The position numbers and the translations under genes are program-made. From an uncultured Oscillospiraceae bacterium (GTDB taxonomy: Bacteria > Bacillota > Clostridia > Oscillospirales > Acutalibacteraceae), in NCBI GenBank assembly GCA_900549755.1, contig URPQ01000006.1:1-47334 (forward strand): a stretch of 47,334 nucleotides of DNA, in the 5' to 3' direction. Positions 7,463 to 15,529 of the stretch are shown here, piece after piece (position 1 is the first letter of the stretch; each line of letters begins with the position of its first letter). Below the pieces are notes generated by a model. The model saw only the letters and a program-made list of their open reading frames with translations. It ran no database searches and was not told the DNA's origin.

Positions 7463-8461
7463 CTAATAAATAAGGGTAAATACTTCTTTTAATTTATTTA
7501 ATGTTTCTGCAGCAATCGGTCTAGCAGATTCACTGCCCTTTTTCAGCATATTTAATACTTCTGCTTTATCTTTCTCAAACATAAGTCTTCTTTCCCTAAT
7601 AGGTTCTAATGTTTGCTGCATTATATCATTTAATCTTCTCTTAACTTTCATATCTCCTAATCCGCCTTTTTTATAATGTTCCTTCCATTCTTGTAACTCT
7701 TGCAAATCAGGATCAAATGCATCCAAATATTTAAATACCGTATTAACTTCAACATTCCCCGGATCTTCAACCCGCAAATGATTAGGATCCGTAAACATAT
7801 TCATTATCTTTTCTTTTATTATTTCTGATGAATCCTTTAGATATATAGCATTATTTAATGACTTGCCCATTTTTTCCTGTCCATCTATTCCTGGTAAACG
7901 AGTCACTTTTGATAACAATGGTTTGCATTCCCTCAGTATATCAGTATTGAAGTGTCTGTTAATATGACGTACAATTTCATTCGTTTGTTCAATCATAGGT
8001 AGCTGATCTTCTCCTACCGGAATTACATTTGCTTGGAAAGCAGTAATATCCGCAGCTTGACTAACAGGGTATGTTAAAAAACCAACTGGTATTTCATTAC
8101 CATATTTTTTTTGATGCATTTCATTCTTTACAGTAGGATTTCGTTTTAAACGAGCCAATGTAACAAAGTTTAAATAGAGCATGGTCAGTTCAGTCAGTTC
8201 TGGAACGAGGGACTGTATAAAAAATGTATTTAACTCCGGTTTCAAGCCAACTGCAAGATAATCTAATGCAACCTCAATTACATTGTCATGAACTTTGGCG
8301 GGATTATGTGCATTGTCTGTGAGTGCCTGAGTATCAGCAATCATAATATATGGTTTATCATAATTATTTTGAATCTCCACACGTTTTTTTAGCGAACCAA
8401 CATAATGTCCAATGTGTAGAGCTCCTGTAGGTCTATCTCCTGTTAAAACAATATCTTTCAT
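7463..8461 (-). CDS. trpS: tryptophanyl-tRNA synthetase (probable accessory copy)
   Basis: 332 residues, full length for bacterial TrpRS. It contains the class I signatures HIGH (16-19) and KMGKS (197-201), with Gly replacing Ser in the second, and the conserved DRPTG and VGEDQ stretches. It charges tRNA-Trp with tryptophan. GGGAGG lies nine bases upstream of the ATG. The gene is clearly AT-richer than argG or liv, and it sits among small modifying enzymes. An auxiliary TrpRS acquired by transfer, for example one resisting TrpRS inhibitors such as indolmycin, is a reasonable guess. Whether the genome has a second trpS cannot be told here. No T-box was seen upstream. Confidence 0.93.
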   Translation of the reverse strand: MKDIVLTGDRPTGALHIGHYVGSLKKRVEIQNNYDKPYIMIADTQALTDNAHNPAKVHDNVIEVALDYLAVGLKPELNTFFIQSLVPELTELTMLYLNFVTLARLKRNPTVKNEMHQKKYGNEIPVGFLTYPVSQAADITAFQANVIPVGEDQLPMIEQTNEIVRHINRHFNTDILRECKPLLSKVTRLPGIDGQEKMGKSLNNAIYLKDSSEIIKEKIMNMFTDPNHLRVEDPGNVEVNTVFKYLDAFDPDLQELQEWKEHYKKGGLGDMKVKRRLNDIMQQTLEPIRERRLMFEKDKAEVLNMLKKGSESARPIAAETLNKLKEVFTLIY

Positions 8462-8499
8462 AAAAAATTACCTCCCAATTACTTATAGTCATTACTCCG

Positions 8500-8952
8500 T
8501 TACAATTTTTTTAGCAGTTTAAAATATTCGCCTTGCTCATCGCAACCGTCAAACAATACTTTTGTAAAACCTTTTTTACGGTACAGGTGAATGGCTGCAA
8601 AATTATCTTTGTCAACGCCGACAGTAATCTCTTTATAACCGTCACATTTCAGTTTTTCAATCATAAAATCAATTAAAATTCCGCCAATGCCTTTGTTTCT
8701 GTAATTCGGTTTTACAATCAGTCGTGACAGATAAATTCTTTGCCCGGAAATTGTGTAATCGGGGTCATTCATATCATAAACGCAAGCTATTTCGCCTATA
8801 AAATTTCCGTTTTCTTTGCAGATATAAACTTCACGGTTCCCGCTCTCAATTTCTTTGCGGAATTTTTCAGTCAGCGGATCAGCCTGCATATCCCATATAG
8901 CATTACATTTTGGGTAATTGTTAATATCCAACTTCTCAATATTATAGCTCAT
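8500..8952 (-). CDS. GNAT family N-acetyltransferase
   Basis: About 150 residues, a single GNAT domain. The acetyl-CoA pyrophosphate loop is RNKGIGG (about residues 85-91 of the short form), preceded by the beta-4 strand YLSRLIVKPNY. The substrate is unknown. The ATG at 8952 (MSYNIEKLD) is preferred because homologs tend to begin there; a GTG at 8964 overlaps the methyltransferase stop as GTGA and is an alternative adding four residues. It is part of the AraC-led operon, 38 bases before trpS. Confidence 0.85.
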   Translation of the reverse strand: MSYNIEKLDINNYPKCNAIWDMQADPLTEKFRKEIESGNREVYICKENGNFIGEIACVYDMNDPDYTISGQRIYLSRLIVKPNYRNKGIGGILIDFMIEKLKCDGYKEITVGVDKDNFAAIHLYRKKGFTKVLFDGCDEQGEYFKLLKKL

Positions 8953-8960
8953 AAAAATTA

Positions 8961-9704
8961 TCACTTGCTCGCTTTTACAATTAAAAATGTCGGCTTTATA
9001 AGTTCCTTTTCTAATATATTCGGAATGAAATCGGTTGCGTTTTCAATTGGCAATGGCTCACAAACCGTGTCAATAACAAAACCGACACGGCACAAAGCGG
9101 ATATAATATTTGAAAAGGTTCTATGATATTTCTTTACTCCGTCAACATACCAAAAAGTATCTCTTTCACCGGGTTGATTGTAATTTGAAAATGTAAACGA
9201 GGCGTAATTACCGTTTTCATCCTTATTATAGTGTTGTTTTCCGTCGAAGGTAGCGGTCACAATGGGGTGCTCCTGTGAAAACAAAAGATACCCGCCGGTA
9301 TTCAGCAGGTTATAAATATCATTTGCAAGCTTTTGAAAATCAGGCATATAATGAAAAGCCAAAGAACTGTATACAATATCAAATTTCATTGATAATTTAT
9401 CTAATTCCGACATACTCATTTGAAGATATTTGATTTTATCGTTCTTTGCTTCTTTATTTGCAACCGCAAGCATTTTTTCGGAAATATCTATGCCTAAAAC
9501 GCTTTCGGCACCGTTTCTGACAAAATCCACACAGTTGTGACCGCATCCGCAACCCAAATCCAAAACAGATTTGCCTGCTGTATCGGGCATTAGTTTTTTC
9601 ATTGCCGGCTGCTCTATCAAATTATTGTAATTTGCCCTGTTATCGCGCAATTTCTGATATTCCGTAAAGAATGTTTGGTCGTCAAAAATGTTTTGTTCTG
9701 TCAT
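8961..9704 (-). CDS. class I SAM-dependent methyltransferase
   Basis: 247 residues from the chosen start. Motif I VLDLGCGCGHNC (about 47-58), the acidic end of strand 2 (GIDIS) and motif IV IVYSSLAFHYM identify a Rossmann methyltransferase of the UbiE/Methyltransf_11 group; the C-terminal half has the YRTFSNIISAL region typical of small-molecule enzymes. The substrate is unknown. The frame stays open to a GTG at 9725, but the ATG at 9704 overlaps the Nudix stop (ATGA) and has GAGGAAC upstream. Confidence 0.88.
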   Translation of the reverse strand: MTEQNIFDDQTFFTEYQKLRDNRANYNNLIEQPAMKKLMPDTAGKSVLDLGCGCGHNCVDFVRNGAESVLGIDISEKMLAVANKEAKNDKIKYLQMSMSELDKLSMKFDIVYSSLAFHYMPDFQKLANDIYNLLNTGGYLLFSQEHPIVTATFDGKQHYNKDENGNYASFTFSNYNQPGERDTFWYVDGVKKYHRTFSNIISALCRVGFVIDTVCEPLPIENATDFIPNILEKELIKPTFLIVKASK

Positions 9705-10144
9705 TCGTAGTTCCTCAACCTGCACATGATTTCATACATCGCCACTTTGTTGGAATCCCATTTTAGCAGCTTTCGTGCATCGTTATACGGCAGCCACTTA
9801 TATTCGCTGTGTTCGCGCGAAAGGGTAGGGTCGGCGCTGCACTCAAACGCAAAGCTGTATTCGGGTATAACAAAGATATTTTTGTCCCAATGTGCGCGCA
9901 AATTTTTGGCCACAACCTCCGCCGGAACAAAGGCGACGCTTTGAAGTGCGGTGAGCTTTTCGGCTGTCACGCCGGTTTCTTCCTTGATTTCGCGCAGGGC
10001 GGCGTCCGACGGTTTTTCGTTATTCTCACCGCCACCGGCAATAAATTGCCAAATGTCAGAGTCTGCGCGACGAAACACGCAAAAGCACAATTCACCTTTT
10101 ATAAAATGGCAGGGAACGGCTAAAATCTGAAACGGAGCGCGCAT
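9701..10144 (-). CDS. Nudix hydrolase
   Basis: 147 residues with a perfect Nudix box at 37-59 (G-x5-E-x7-REIKEETGV). Nudix enzymes hydrolyse nucleoside diphosphates linked to another group, often damaged nucleotides. The AHWDKNIFVIPEYSFAFE and HSEYKWLPYNDARKLL stretches resemble dATP/dihydroneopterin triphosphate pyrophosphatases, but specificity is inferred only. It sits two bases after the coiled-coil gene and overlaps the methyltransferase gene by four. Confidence 0.92.
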   Translation of the reverse strand: MRAPFQILAVPCHFIKGELCFCVFRRADSDIWQFIAGGGENNEKPSDAALREIKEETGVTAEKLTALQSVAFVPAEVVAKNLRAHWDKNIFVIPEYSFAFECSADPTLSREHSEYKWLPYNDARKLLKWDSNKVAMYEIMCRLRNYE

Positions 10145-10146
10145 TG

Positions 10147-10506
10147 CTATTCCTCGCTTTCGGCTTTTAGACTTTCGATTTCGGTTGAGAGTTTATCAAA
10201 ATGCGCCTGCACTTCGTCTAAAATGGCTTTTGCGTCCAGTGCCGCGCATTTTATATCCTCTATGCGGCAATCTAATTCATCGGCGGTATCCTCTAAATCT
10301 TCAAGTTCGTCGTTGTCGGCGGTTACGGCATAATTGACAGGACTGTTGATAAAATTTGCGTTGGCTCCGTCACCGGATATTTTAACTGCATAAAGCGGAG
10401 TTTGATTGAAAGAAATATTTTGTCCGTCACCGGAAATTTCGATGCTTTTGAGAATATTTTCTAATTTTTCAATTCTGCTTTCAAGCTCTGCTATTTTATT
10501 TTCCAT
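10147..10506 (-). CDS. small coiled-coil protein with an internal ISGDG repeat
   Basis: 119 residues. It starts with a leucine-heptad coiled coil (1-22) and ends with a long acidic coiled coil (about 68-119). Between them lie two tandem repeats of 19-20 residues (24-42 and 43-62), each opening with ISGDG and sharing N, F, P and AV positions; this looks like stacked beta turns. No membrane segment or known enzyme motif is present. It may oligomerise or act as a scaffold; I know no family. Its start overlaps the araC end by 11 bases. Confidence 0.75.
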   Translation of the reverse strand: MENKIAELESRIEKLENILKSIEISGDGQNISFNQTPLYAVKISGDGANANFINSPVNYAVTADNDELEDLEDTADELDCRIEDIKCAALDAKAILDEVQAHFDKLSTEIESLKAESEE

Positions 10507-11425
10507 TCAAATCTTCCTTTCGTTTTTGCACGGCGTTTTTCCGAAACTCTGCCGGGGTAGCGCCGATTTGACTTTTAAAAACACGGCTGAAATGCTGTAC
10601 GGTCTTAAAGCCTGTCATATTCGCGATATCTTTAATCGGCACGCTTGTAAATTCAAGCTGTTTTTCGGCAACGGTTACACGGTATTTCATAAGGTACTCT
10701 ATTGCAGTAAGCCCCAGCTCCTCTTTCATCAGCGCCGTAAGCGTTGTGTGATTCATCACGGCAGCTTTTGCTATATCGGGCAGAGTAATACTTTCGTCAA
10801 AACAGCTTTCGATATACAGCACAGCGTCGCGAAGCTTTGCGTTTTTGACAATAGGCGTATTGTCCGATTTTTGGTGAGTTACACCATACCCAATCAGCCC
10901 GTACATACGCTCTAAAGCAATAATAATTTCCATAAAATACGAGCGCCCTCGGCAGGACCAGTACCAGTCGCGCTGATTTTGAAGTTCCTCTTGCATAAAC
11001 TCTGCTGCCTGCGTGATTTTATCCAACGGCGCCTCGGTTATGGGTATAACATAAGCCTTATCGGTAAACGGCTTTAACAAAAACAAATCGTGCGTTGAGG
11101 CAATATCTACGTACTCTTTTTTTCGCAACAGTTCAAAGGACATATTAACATTTAAAAATTCGGGATGAAAGTAAATGCAGGTATACTGTGCTTTCCGTTT
11201 TGAAATAAGAACAGGGTTTTGCGTTTCGTCAAAGCAAATAAACGCAGGCGCTGCGGTGCAAAACTGCTCGTTTTCTACTTTAAATTCCAACTTACCGGCA
11301 GTCAGAATGATCAGCAAAAAGCATTTGTCTTTTATGTCAATGTTTTGAAGTCGGTCATTTCTAACGCACTCAATTTTTGCAACCTTACCTTCGTTATATT
11401 TCCTGCCTACCGTTATGTGCCGCAT
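10496..11425 (-). CDS. AraC family transcriptional regulator
   Basis: 309 residues. The N-terminal 170 residues form a cupin-type sensing domain (LIILTAGKLEFKVENE, FICFDETQ). The C-terminal about 100 residues carry the two helix-turn-helix motifs of AraC (ITLPDIAKAAVMNHTTLTAL and IKDIANMTGFKTVQHFSRVF, ending GATPAEFRKN). ATG at 11425 is preferred over a GTG at 11437 because AAGGTGGG sits at the right distance. It heads the eleven-gene minus operon with its own promoter and is the obvious candidate to control it; the effector is unknown. Confidence 0.93.
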   Translation of the reverse strand: MRHITVGRKYNEGKVAKIECVRNDRLQNIDIKDKCFLLIILTAGKLEFKVENEQFCTAAPAFICFDETQNPVLISKRKAQYTCIYFHPEFLNVNMSFELLRKKEYVDIASTHDLFLLKPFTDKAYVIPITEAPLDKITQAAEFMQEELQNQRDWYWSCRGRSYFMEIIIALERMYGLIGYGVTHQKSDNTPIVKNAKLRDAVLYIESCFDESITLPDIAKAAVMNHTTLTALMKEELGLTAIEYLMKYRVTVAEKQLEFTSVPIKDIANMTGFKTVQHFSRVFKSQIGATPAEFRKNAVQKRKEDLNGK

Positions 11426-11449
11426 ACTTTTTCCCACCTTACTAAAATT

Positions 11450-11478
11450 ATTTTAACATAATACGGCGGACTGCACAA
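11450..11478 (-). promoter_or_regulatory. promoter of the AraC-led operon
   Basis: TTGTGC (11473-11478) and TAAAAT (11450-11455) on the minus strand, 17 bases apart, about 25 bases upstream of the araC start. Confidence 0.6.
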
Positions 11479-11540
11479 CAGTAAATCTTTATCCGATTAA
11501 CAATATCTTTTATCTGATTTTAAATATTGGTATTTGATTA

Positions 11541-11569
11541 TTGTCATAATCAAAACAATATGTTATAAT
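11541..11569 (+). promoter_or_regulatory. strong promoter of the 11631 gene
   Basis: TTGTCA (11541-11546) and TATAAT (11564-11569) with a 17-base spacer. It is divergent from the araC promoter about 60 bases away, so the two could share a regulator. Confidence 0.75.
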
Positions 11570-11630
11570 TTATCCGTAAACGGGGACGGCACCCATAACA
11601 AAAAACAGCTTTACATCATTTGCACAGGGG

Positions 11631-12173
11631 ATGATACCCATAGAAAAAAACATTATTGTAGTAGATGAAAAAGGAAATGAATACGAAGCGACCTACCCTA
11701 AAAGGGCGAAGGGTCTTGTTAAAAACGGCAGGGCGCATTTTATAGAAGAAAACAAAATATGCTTGTTGTGCCCGCCGAATTTGAAATCGGAGGATAACAA
11801 TATGTCAAACACACAAGCGACAAAAACTAATGATAAATTAACAATCAAATATGTTCTTGATAAAATAGAACAGATAATAAATGACACTGAATATATTCAC
11901 AGTGCGTTAGAGCAACTTGCCCTAATGCCGAAATCCGACCCCGGCGATATTGCTGGTCAGGAAAAAGCAAAAGCCATAGGCGAGATTGTTCGGTGCAGGG
12001 AGGCAACAAACCAACAGGCGCTGAAGTTTTATGAAAAAATGTATGATGATTTAACCGATAAGAAAACCTTAAAGGACAAGGCTCTTGCAGCGCTTGAAAA
12101 ATGTTCGGGGAATGATGAACAAATGGAAAAATTATCCGGAATAATGACCGAAATCGGTTTTTTAGAAGAATAG
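11631..12173 (+). CDS. conserved hypothetical protein, 180 residues
   Basis: I recall similar proteins in gut Clostridia but know no function. The first 55 residues form a compact beta-rich module (NIIVVDEKGNEYEATYPKRA, LVKNGRAHF, ICLLCPP). A short polar linker follows, and then a helical part (about 75-180) with charged amphipathic helices. No signal peptide or membrane span. The ribosome site AGGGG almost touches the ATG, so initiation may be weak or the start slightly off; the frame is open upstream without an ATG. It is monocistronic, with a strong promoter and a hairpin terminator, and diverges from araC at the island edge. Confidence 0.75.
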   Translation: MIPIEKNIIVVDEKGNEYEATYPKRAKGLVKNGRAHFIEENKICLLCPPNLKSEDNNMSNTQATKTNDKLTIKYVLDKIEQIINDTEYIHSALEQLALMPKSDPGDIAGQEKAKAIGEIVRCREATNQQALKFYEKMYDDLTDKKTLKDKALAALEKCSGNDEQMEKLSGIMTEIGFLEE

Positions 12174-12230
12174 TATTAAGAAGTTTTTGCCGATAAAAAT
12201 GTATTAAAAAACAAAGAGCAGATAAAACAC

Positions 12231-12264
12231 ACAAGGGCGGAGAGGGAAAACTCTCTGCCCTTGT
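12231..12264. terminator. hairpin downstream of the 11631 gene
   Basis: 14-bp stem (12231-12244 with 12251-12264, one G-U) and a GGAAAA-type loop. T-runs on both sides are weak, so it is a terminator or 3' stabilising hairpin. Confidence 0.55.
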
Positions 12265-12291
12265 ATTATGATGTTAAGTTAAGTCGCTTAT

Positions 12292-12338
12292 AAAAATCAA
12301 AAATCCGAACGCGTCACCTTTAATGACAATGTTCGGAT
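12292..12338 (-). terminator. terminator of the tRNA operon
   Basis: 8-bp outer stem ATCCGAAC/GTTCGGAT (12303-12310 with 12331-12338) plus an inner GTCA/TGAC stem, followed on the minus strand by TTTTTGATTTTT. Confidence 0.8.
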
Positions 12339-12348
12339 AATTTGACTT

Positions 12349-12433
12349 TGGTGGGAGAGGATGGATTCGAACCATCGAAGCTGAAAGCAGCAGATTTACA
12401 GTCTGTCCCCTTTGGCCACTCGGGAACTCTCCC
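12349..12433 (-). tRNA. tRNA-Tyr (GTA)
   Basis: 85 nt including an encoded CCA. The acceptor stem GGGAGAG/CTCTCCC, anticodon loop ACTGTAAATCT with anticodon GTA, long variable arm (class II) and T-arm GGTTCGAATCC are all present. Confidence 0.96.
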
Positions 12434-12472
12434 ATATTGAATTTCAGGCTGAAACCCACCTTAGACAAAAAA

Positions 12473-12548
12473 TGGAGCTGGTGGACGGACTTGAACCCCC
12501 GACCTGCTGATTACAAATCAGCTGCTCTACCAACTGAGCTACACCAGC
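12473..12548 (-). tRNA. tRNA-Thr (TGT)
   Basis: 76 nt with encoded CCA. Acceptor stem GCTGGTG/CACCAGC, D-arm AGCTCAGTTGGTAGAGC, anticodon stem GCTGA/TCAGC with loop TTTGTAA (anticodon TGT), T-arm GGGTTCAAGTCC. It is first in the two-tRNA operon. Confidence 0.96.
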
Positions 12549-12566
12549 ATTTTTCAGCGCCTAACT

Positions 12567-12595
12567 ACTATACCATATTAAAAGCATAAAGTCAA
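12567..12595 (-). promoter_or_regulatory. promoter of the tRNA-Thr/tRNA-Tyr operon
   Basis: TTGACT (12590-12595) and TATAGT (12567-12572) on the minus strand with a 17-base spacer, 18 bases before tRNA-Thr. Confidence 0.8.
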
Positions 12596-12668
12596 GCCCC
12601 AAAATTCATTTTTTGCTTTAATTTTTTAAAAAAGGTGTTAATATCGTTTTTTATAACATTTTTAACCC

Positions 12669-14060
12669 TTAAACGGCAGGGTATTGGTTTAAAAAGTCAG
12701 TAAAGAAATCAATTTGTGTTTTAACTGATTTCGGTCCGGTGCTGCCTGCCGAAATACGTTTTGAAACGCAGGTTTCAAGCGAAATTTCATTATAAAGGTC
12801 TGAGTCAAAAAGGCTGTCGAGCTCCTTATATTTTTCAATCGGAACGGTTTCAAGCACCAGCTTATTTTCAATGCAGTACGCCACAATTTCACCCACCTTT
12901 TTATAAGCCGTTCTGAACGGCATACCCTTTTTAACAAGGTAATCGGCTAAATCGGTAGCGTTAATAAAACCTTTTTGCGCTGCCTTATACATATTTTCGG
13001 GCAGCACTTTCATTGTGGCTATCATGGGTGCGAATACATTAAGGCACTGTTTTACGGTGTCAACCGCGTCAAAAATCGCTTCTTTATCCTCCTGCATATC
13101 CTTATTGTATGCAAGCGGCAGACCTTTAAGGGTTGTTAAAAGTCCCATCAGGTCGCCGTAAACACGCCCTGTCTTTCCGCGTACCAGCTCTGCCATATCG
13201 GGGTTTTTCTTTTGCGGCATAATGCTGGAGCCTGTGGTGTAGCTGTCGTCAAGCTCTATAAACTTAAATTCCCACGAAGACCAGAGTATTATTTCCTCAG
13301 AAAAGCGCGAAAGGTGCATCATAAGTATTGAAAAAGCGCTTAAAAGCTCAAGACAGAAATCCCTGTCGGATACGCCGTCTATGCTGTTAAGCGAAATATC
13401 GGTAAAGCCCAAATGCTCAGCTTCAAAATAGCGGTCGGTATCGTATGTAGTTCCCGCAAGCGCGCAGGAACCTATGGGGCACTGGGAAATCATCCTTTTT
13501 TCAGCGTCGGCAATTCTTTCAAAATCACGCTTTAACATAAAGGCGTAGGTTAAAATGTGGTGGGCAAAGGTTATGGGCTGCGCGCGCTGCAAATGGGTGT
13601 AGCCGGGCATTATTGTGTTTACGTTTTCCTTTGCCTTGTCGGTTATTGCGGCGATAAGCTTTAAAATAAGTCCACCTATCTCCTCACATTCGTTTGCCAT
13701 ATACATTCTTATATCAAGCGCCACCTGGTCGTTACGGCTGCGCGCGGTGTGAAGTCTTTTACCCGAGTCGCCTATTCTTTTGGTAAGCTCCTCCTCAATA
13801 AACATATGTATATCCTCGGCATCACTGTCAAGCGGGAGCTTGCCGCTCTCTATATCCGTTAAAATGCCCGAAAGCCCCTTTATGATTTCGGTTTTTTCTT
13901 CCTCGGTTATTATTTTTTTATCACCGAGCATTTTCGCGTGCATAACAGAGCCTGAAATATCCTGCTTATACATACGGTTATCAAAGTGAAACGAAGAATT
14001 AAAATCGTCCGCTTGCTTGTCAAGCGCGCCCTTAAAGCGCCCTGCCCACATTTTTCCCAT
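12669..14060 (-). CDS. argH: argininosuccinate lyase
   Basis: 463 residues. It splits argininosuccinate into arginine and fumarate, the last step of arginine synthesis. The fumarase/aspartase superfamily signature GSSIMPQKKNPD is at about 277-288, with HTARSRNDQ and the TxxH region GYTHLQRAQP upstream. The ATG at 14060 (MGKMWAGRF) is chosen because AGGAG sits eight bases ahead and homologs begin there; the frame is open 15 codons further. It lies 57 bases after argG with a hairpin in the gap. Confidence 0.97.
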   Translation of the reverse strand: MGKMWAGRFKGALDKQADDFNSSFHFDNRMYKQDISGSVMHAKMLGDKKIITEEEKTEIIKGLSGILTDIESGKLPLDSDAEDIHMFIEEELTKRIGDSGKRLHTARSRNDQVALDIRMYMANECEEIGGLILKLIAAITDKAKENVNTIMPGYTHLQRAQPITFAHHILTYAFMLKRDFERIADAEKRMISQCPIGSCALAGTTYDTDRYFEAEHLGFTDISLNSIDGVSDRDFCLELLSAFSILMMHLSRFSEEIILWSSWEFKFIELDDSYTTGSSIMPQKKNPDMAELVRGKTGRVYGDLMGLLTTLKGLPLAYNKDMQEDKEAIFDAVDTVKQCLNVFAPMIATMKVLPENMYKAAQKGFINATDLADYLVKKGMPFRTAYKKVGEIVAYCIENKLVLETVPIEKYKELDSLFDSDLYNEISLETCVSKRISAGSTGPKSVKTQIDFFTDFLNQYPAV

Positions 14061-14080
14061 TTTCCGCACTCCTATAATTA

Positions 14081-14104
14081 TGCCGTCTGAAAATTCAGGC
14101 GGCA
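14081..14104. other. argG-argH intercistronic hairpin
   Basis: 11-bp stem (one G-U) with a two-base apex, TGCCGTCTGAA paired with TTCAGGCGGCA. No T-run follows, so it is more likely an mRNA processing or stability element than a terminator. Confidence 0.5.
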
Positions 14105-14117
14105 TGGATTTTAAAAT

Positions 14118-15347
14118 TTAATTGAGATTGTTTTTAGCTTTCATTTTTGCGTAAACGCTCGTCGGCAGACCGTAGAGGTTTATAAAGCCCGTAGCGTCGG
14201 ACTGGTTGTAAACGTCGTCCTCATCGAATGTGGCTATTTCGGGGTCATAAAGCGAATACGGCGAAGAAACGCCCGCGTTTATCATATTGCCCTTGTAAAG
14301 CTTCAGGGTAACGTCGCCCGTAACGGTTTCCTGCGTTGTTTTAACAAAGGAAAGTATAGCCTTTGTAAGCGGGGTGAACCACTGCGCGCTGTAAACCAGG
14401 TCGGCAAGCTTTTGCGCCACAAGCGCTTTATAATGAACGGTTTCTTTATCAAGGCAGATAGTTTCAAGCACCTTGTGCGCCTTGTAAAGAATAGCTCCGC
14501 CGGGGGTCTCATACACGCCGCGGCACTTCATACCCACAAGCCTGTTTTCCACAATATCAAGCAAGCCTATACCGTTTTCGCCGCCCAGCTTATTAAGGGT
14601 TTCAACCAGCTCCACAGCACCCATTTCCTTGCCGTCAATCGCTGTGGCAATGCCCTTTTCAAAGTGGAGCGTTACATAGGTCGGCTTATCGGGCGCCATT
14701 TCGGGGGATACGCCCATTTCAAGAAAGCCCGGCTTGTTGTACTGCGGCTCGTTTTTCGGGTCTTCAAGGTCAAGTCCTTCGTGCGATAAATGCCAGATGT
14801 TTTTATCCTTTGAGTAGTTGGTCTCGCGGCTTATTTTAAGCGGAACGTTATGCGCCTCGGCATACTCAATTTCCTCTTCCCTTGATTTAATGCCCCACTC
14901 ACGCCACGGGGCGATTATTGTAATATCGGGCGCAAACGCCTTTATTGCAAGCTCAAACCTTACCTGGTCGTTGCCCTTGCCCGTGCAGCCGTGGCAAATA
15001 GCGTCGGCTCCCTCGGCAATTGCAATTTCGGCAATGCGCTTTGCTATAGGGGGGCGTGCAAACGCCGTGCCTAACATATAATCCTCATAAAGCGCGTCCG
15101 CCTGAACGCAGGGGAAGACGTAATCTTCCAAAAATTCCTTTGTAAGGTCTTCTATATATACTTTGGAGGCGCCGGTCTTGAGCGCTTTTTCTTCAAGCCC
15201 CTCAAGCTCGCTTGCCTGACCTACATTGCCTGAAACGGCAATAATCTCGGGGTTATTGTAATTTTCCTTTAACCACGGAATGATTATGGAAGTATCAAGT
15301 CCGCCCGAATACGCCAAAACTACCTTTTTAATGTCTTTTTTATTCAT
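14118..15347 (-). CDS. argG: argininosuccinate synthase
   Basis: 409 residues. It joins citrulline and aspartate using ATP to form argininosuccinate. The PP-loop AYSGGLDTS is at 12-20, and conserved blocks such as CHGCTGKGNDQVRFE and GRPTYVTL-like segments follow. The ATG at 15347 has GGAGGAATATATT before it; the frame is open 29 codons further but crosses the promoter. It heads the argGH operon behind a promoter that carries a probable ArgR box. Confidence 0.97.
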   Translation of the reverse strand: MNKKDIKKVVLAYSGGLDTSIIIPWLKENYNNPEIIAVSGNVGQASELEGLEEKALKTGASKVYIEDLTKEFLEDYVFPCVQADALYEDYMLGTAFARPPIAKRIAEIAIAEGADAICHGCTGKGNDQVRFELAIKAFAPDITIIAPWREWGIKSREEEIEYAEAHNVPLKISRETNYSKDKNIWHLSHEGLDLEDPKNEPQYNKPGFLEMGVSPEMAPDKPTYVTLHFEKGIATAIDGKEMGAVELVETLNKLGGENGIGLLDIVENRLVGMKCRGVYETPGGAILYKAHKVLETICLDKETVHYKALVAQKLADLVYSAQWFTPLTKAILSFVKTTQETVTGDVTLKLYKGNMINAGVSSPYSLYDPEIATFDEDDVYNQSDATGFINLYGLPTSVYAKMKAKNNLN

Positions 15348-15391
15348 AATATATTCCTCCGATTGCATATTAACTTGTTTTCTTTGCATAA

Positions 15392-15421
15392 AGTATAGCA
15401 TACAATGAATAATTATGCAAT
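15392..15421 (-). promoter_or_regulatory. argG promoter with overlapping ARG box
   Basis: TTGCAT (15415-15420) and TATACT (15392-15397), 17 bases apart on the minus strand. The 18-mer AATGAATAATTATGCAAT at 15404-15421 fits the ArgR/AhrC operator pattern (TGAAT-4 A/T-ATTCA) with one core mismatch. Binding there would block the -35, giving arginine repression. A second partial match (TTTGCATA) lies just upstream. Confidence 0.6.
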
Positions 15422-15529
15422 AGCAAATTTGCATATTTTAATCTTTTTTCAATATTCTACAAAATGCGAGTTTAATTTCGTATATTTTTATTAAAAAGCG
15501 GAAAATTAGTTTAAATCGCTAAAGTGTAC

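Noticed and set aside
8462..8499. T-box or riboswitch ahead of trpS
   Set aside because: Only 38 bases are available and no T-box sequence or terminator is present.
283..12379. attL/attR pair of an integrated element made by the T-arm fragment and tRNA-Tyr
   Set aside because: The copies are inverted, whereas site-specific integration leaves direct repeats; serine recombinases also rarely use T-arms. Kept only as a low-key finding.
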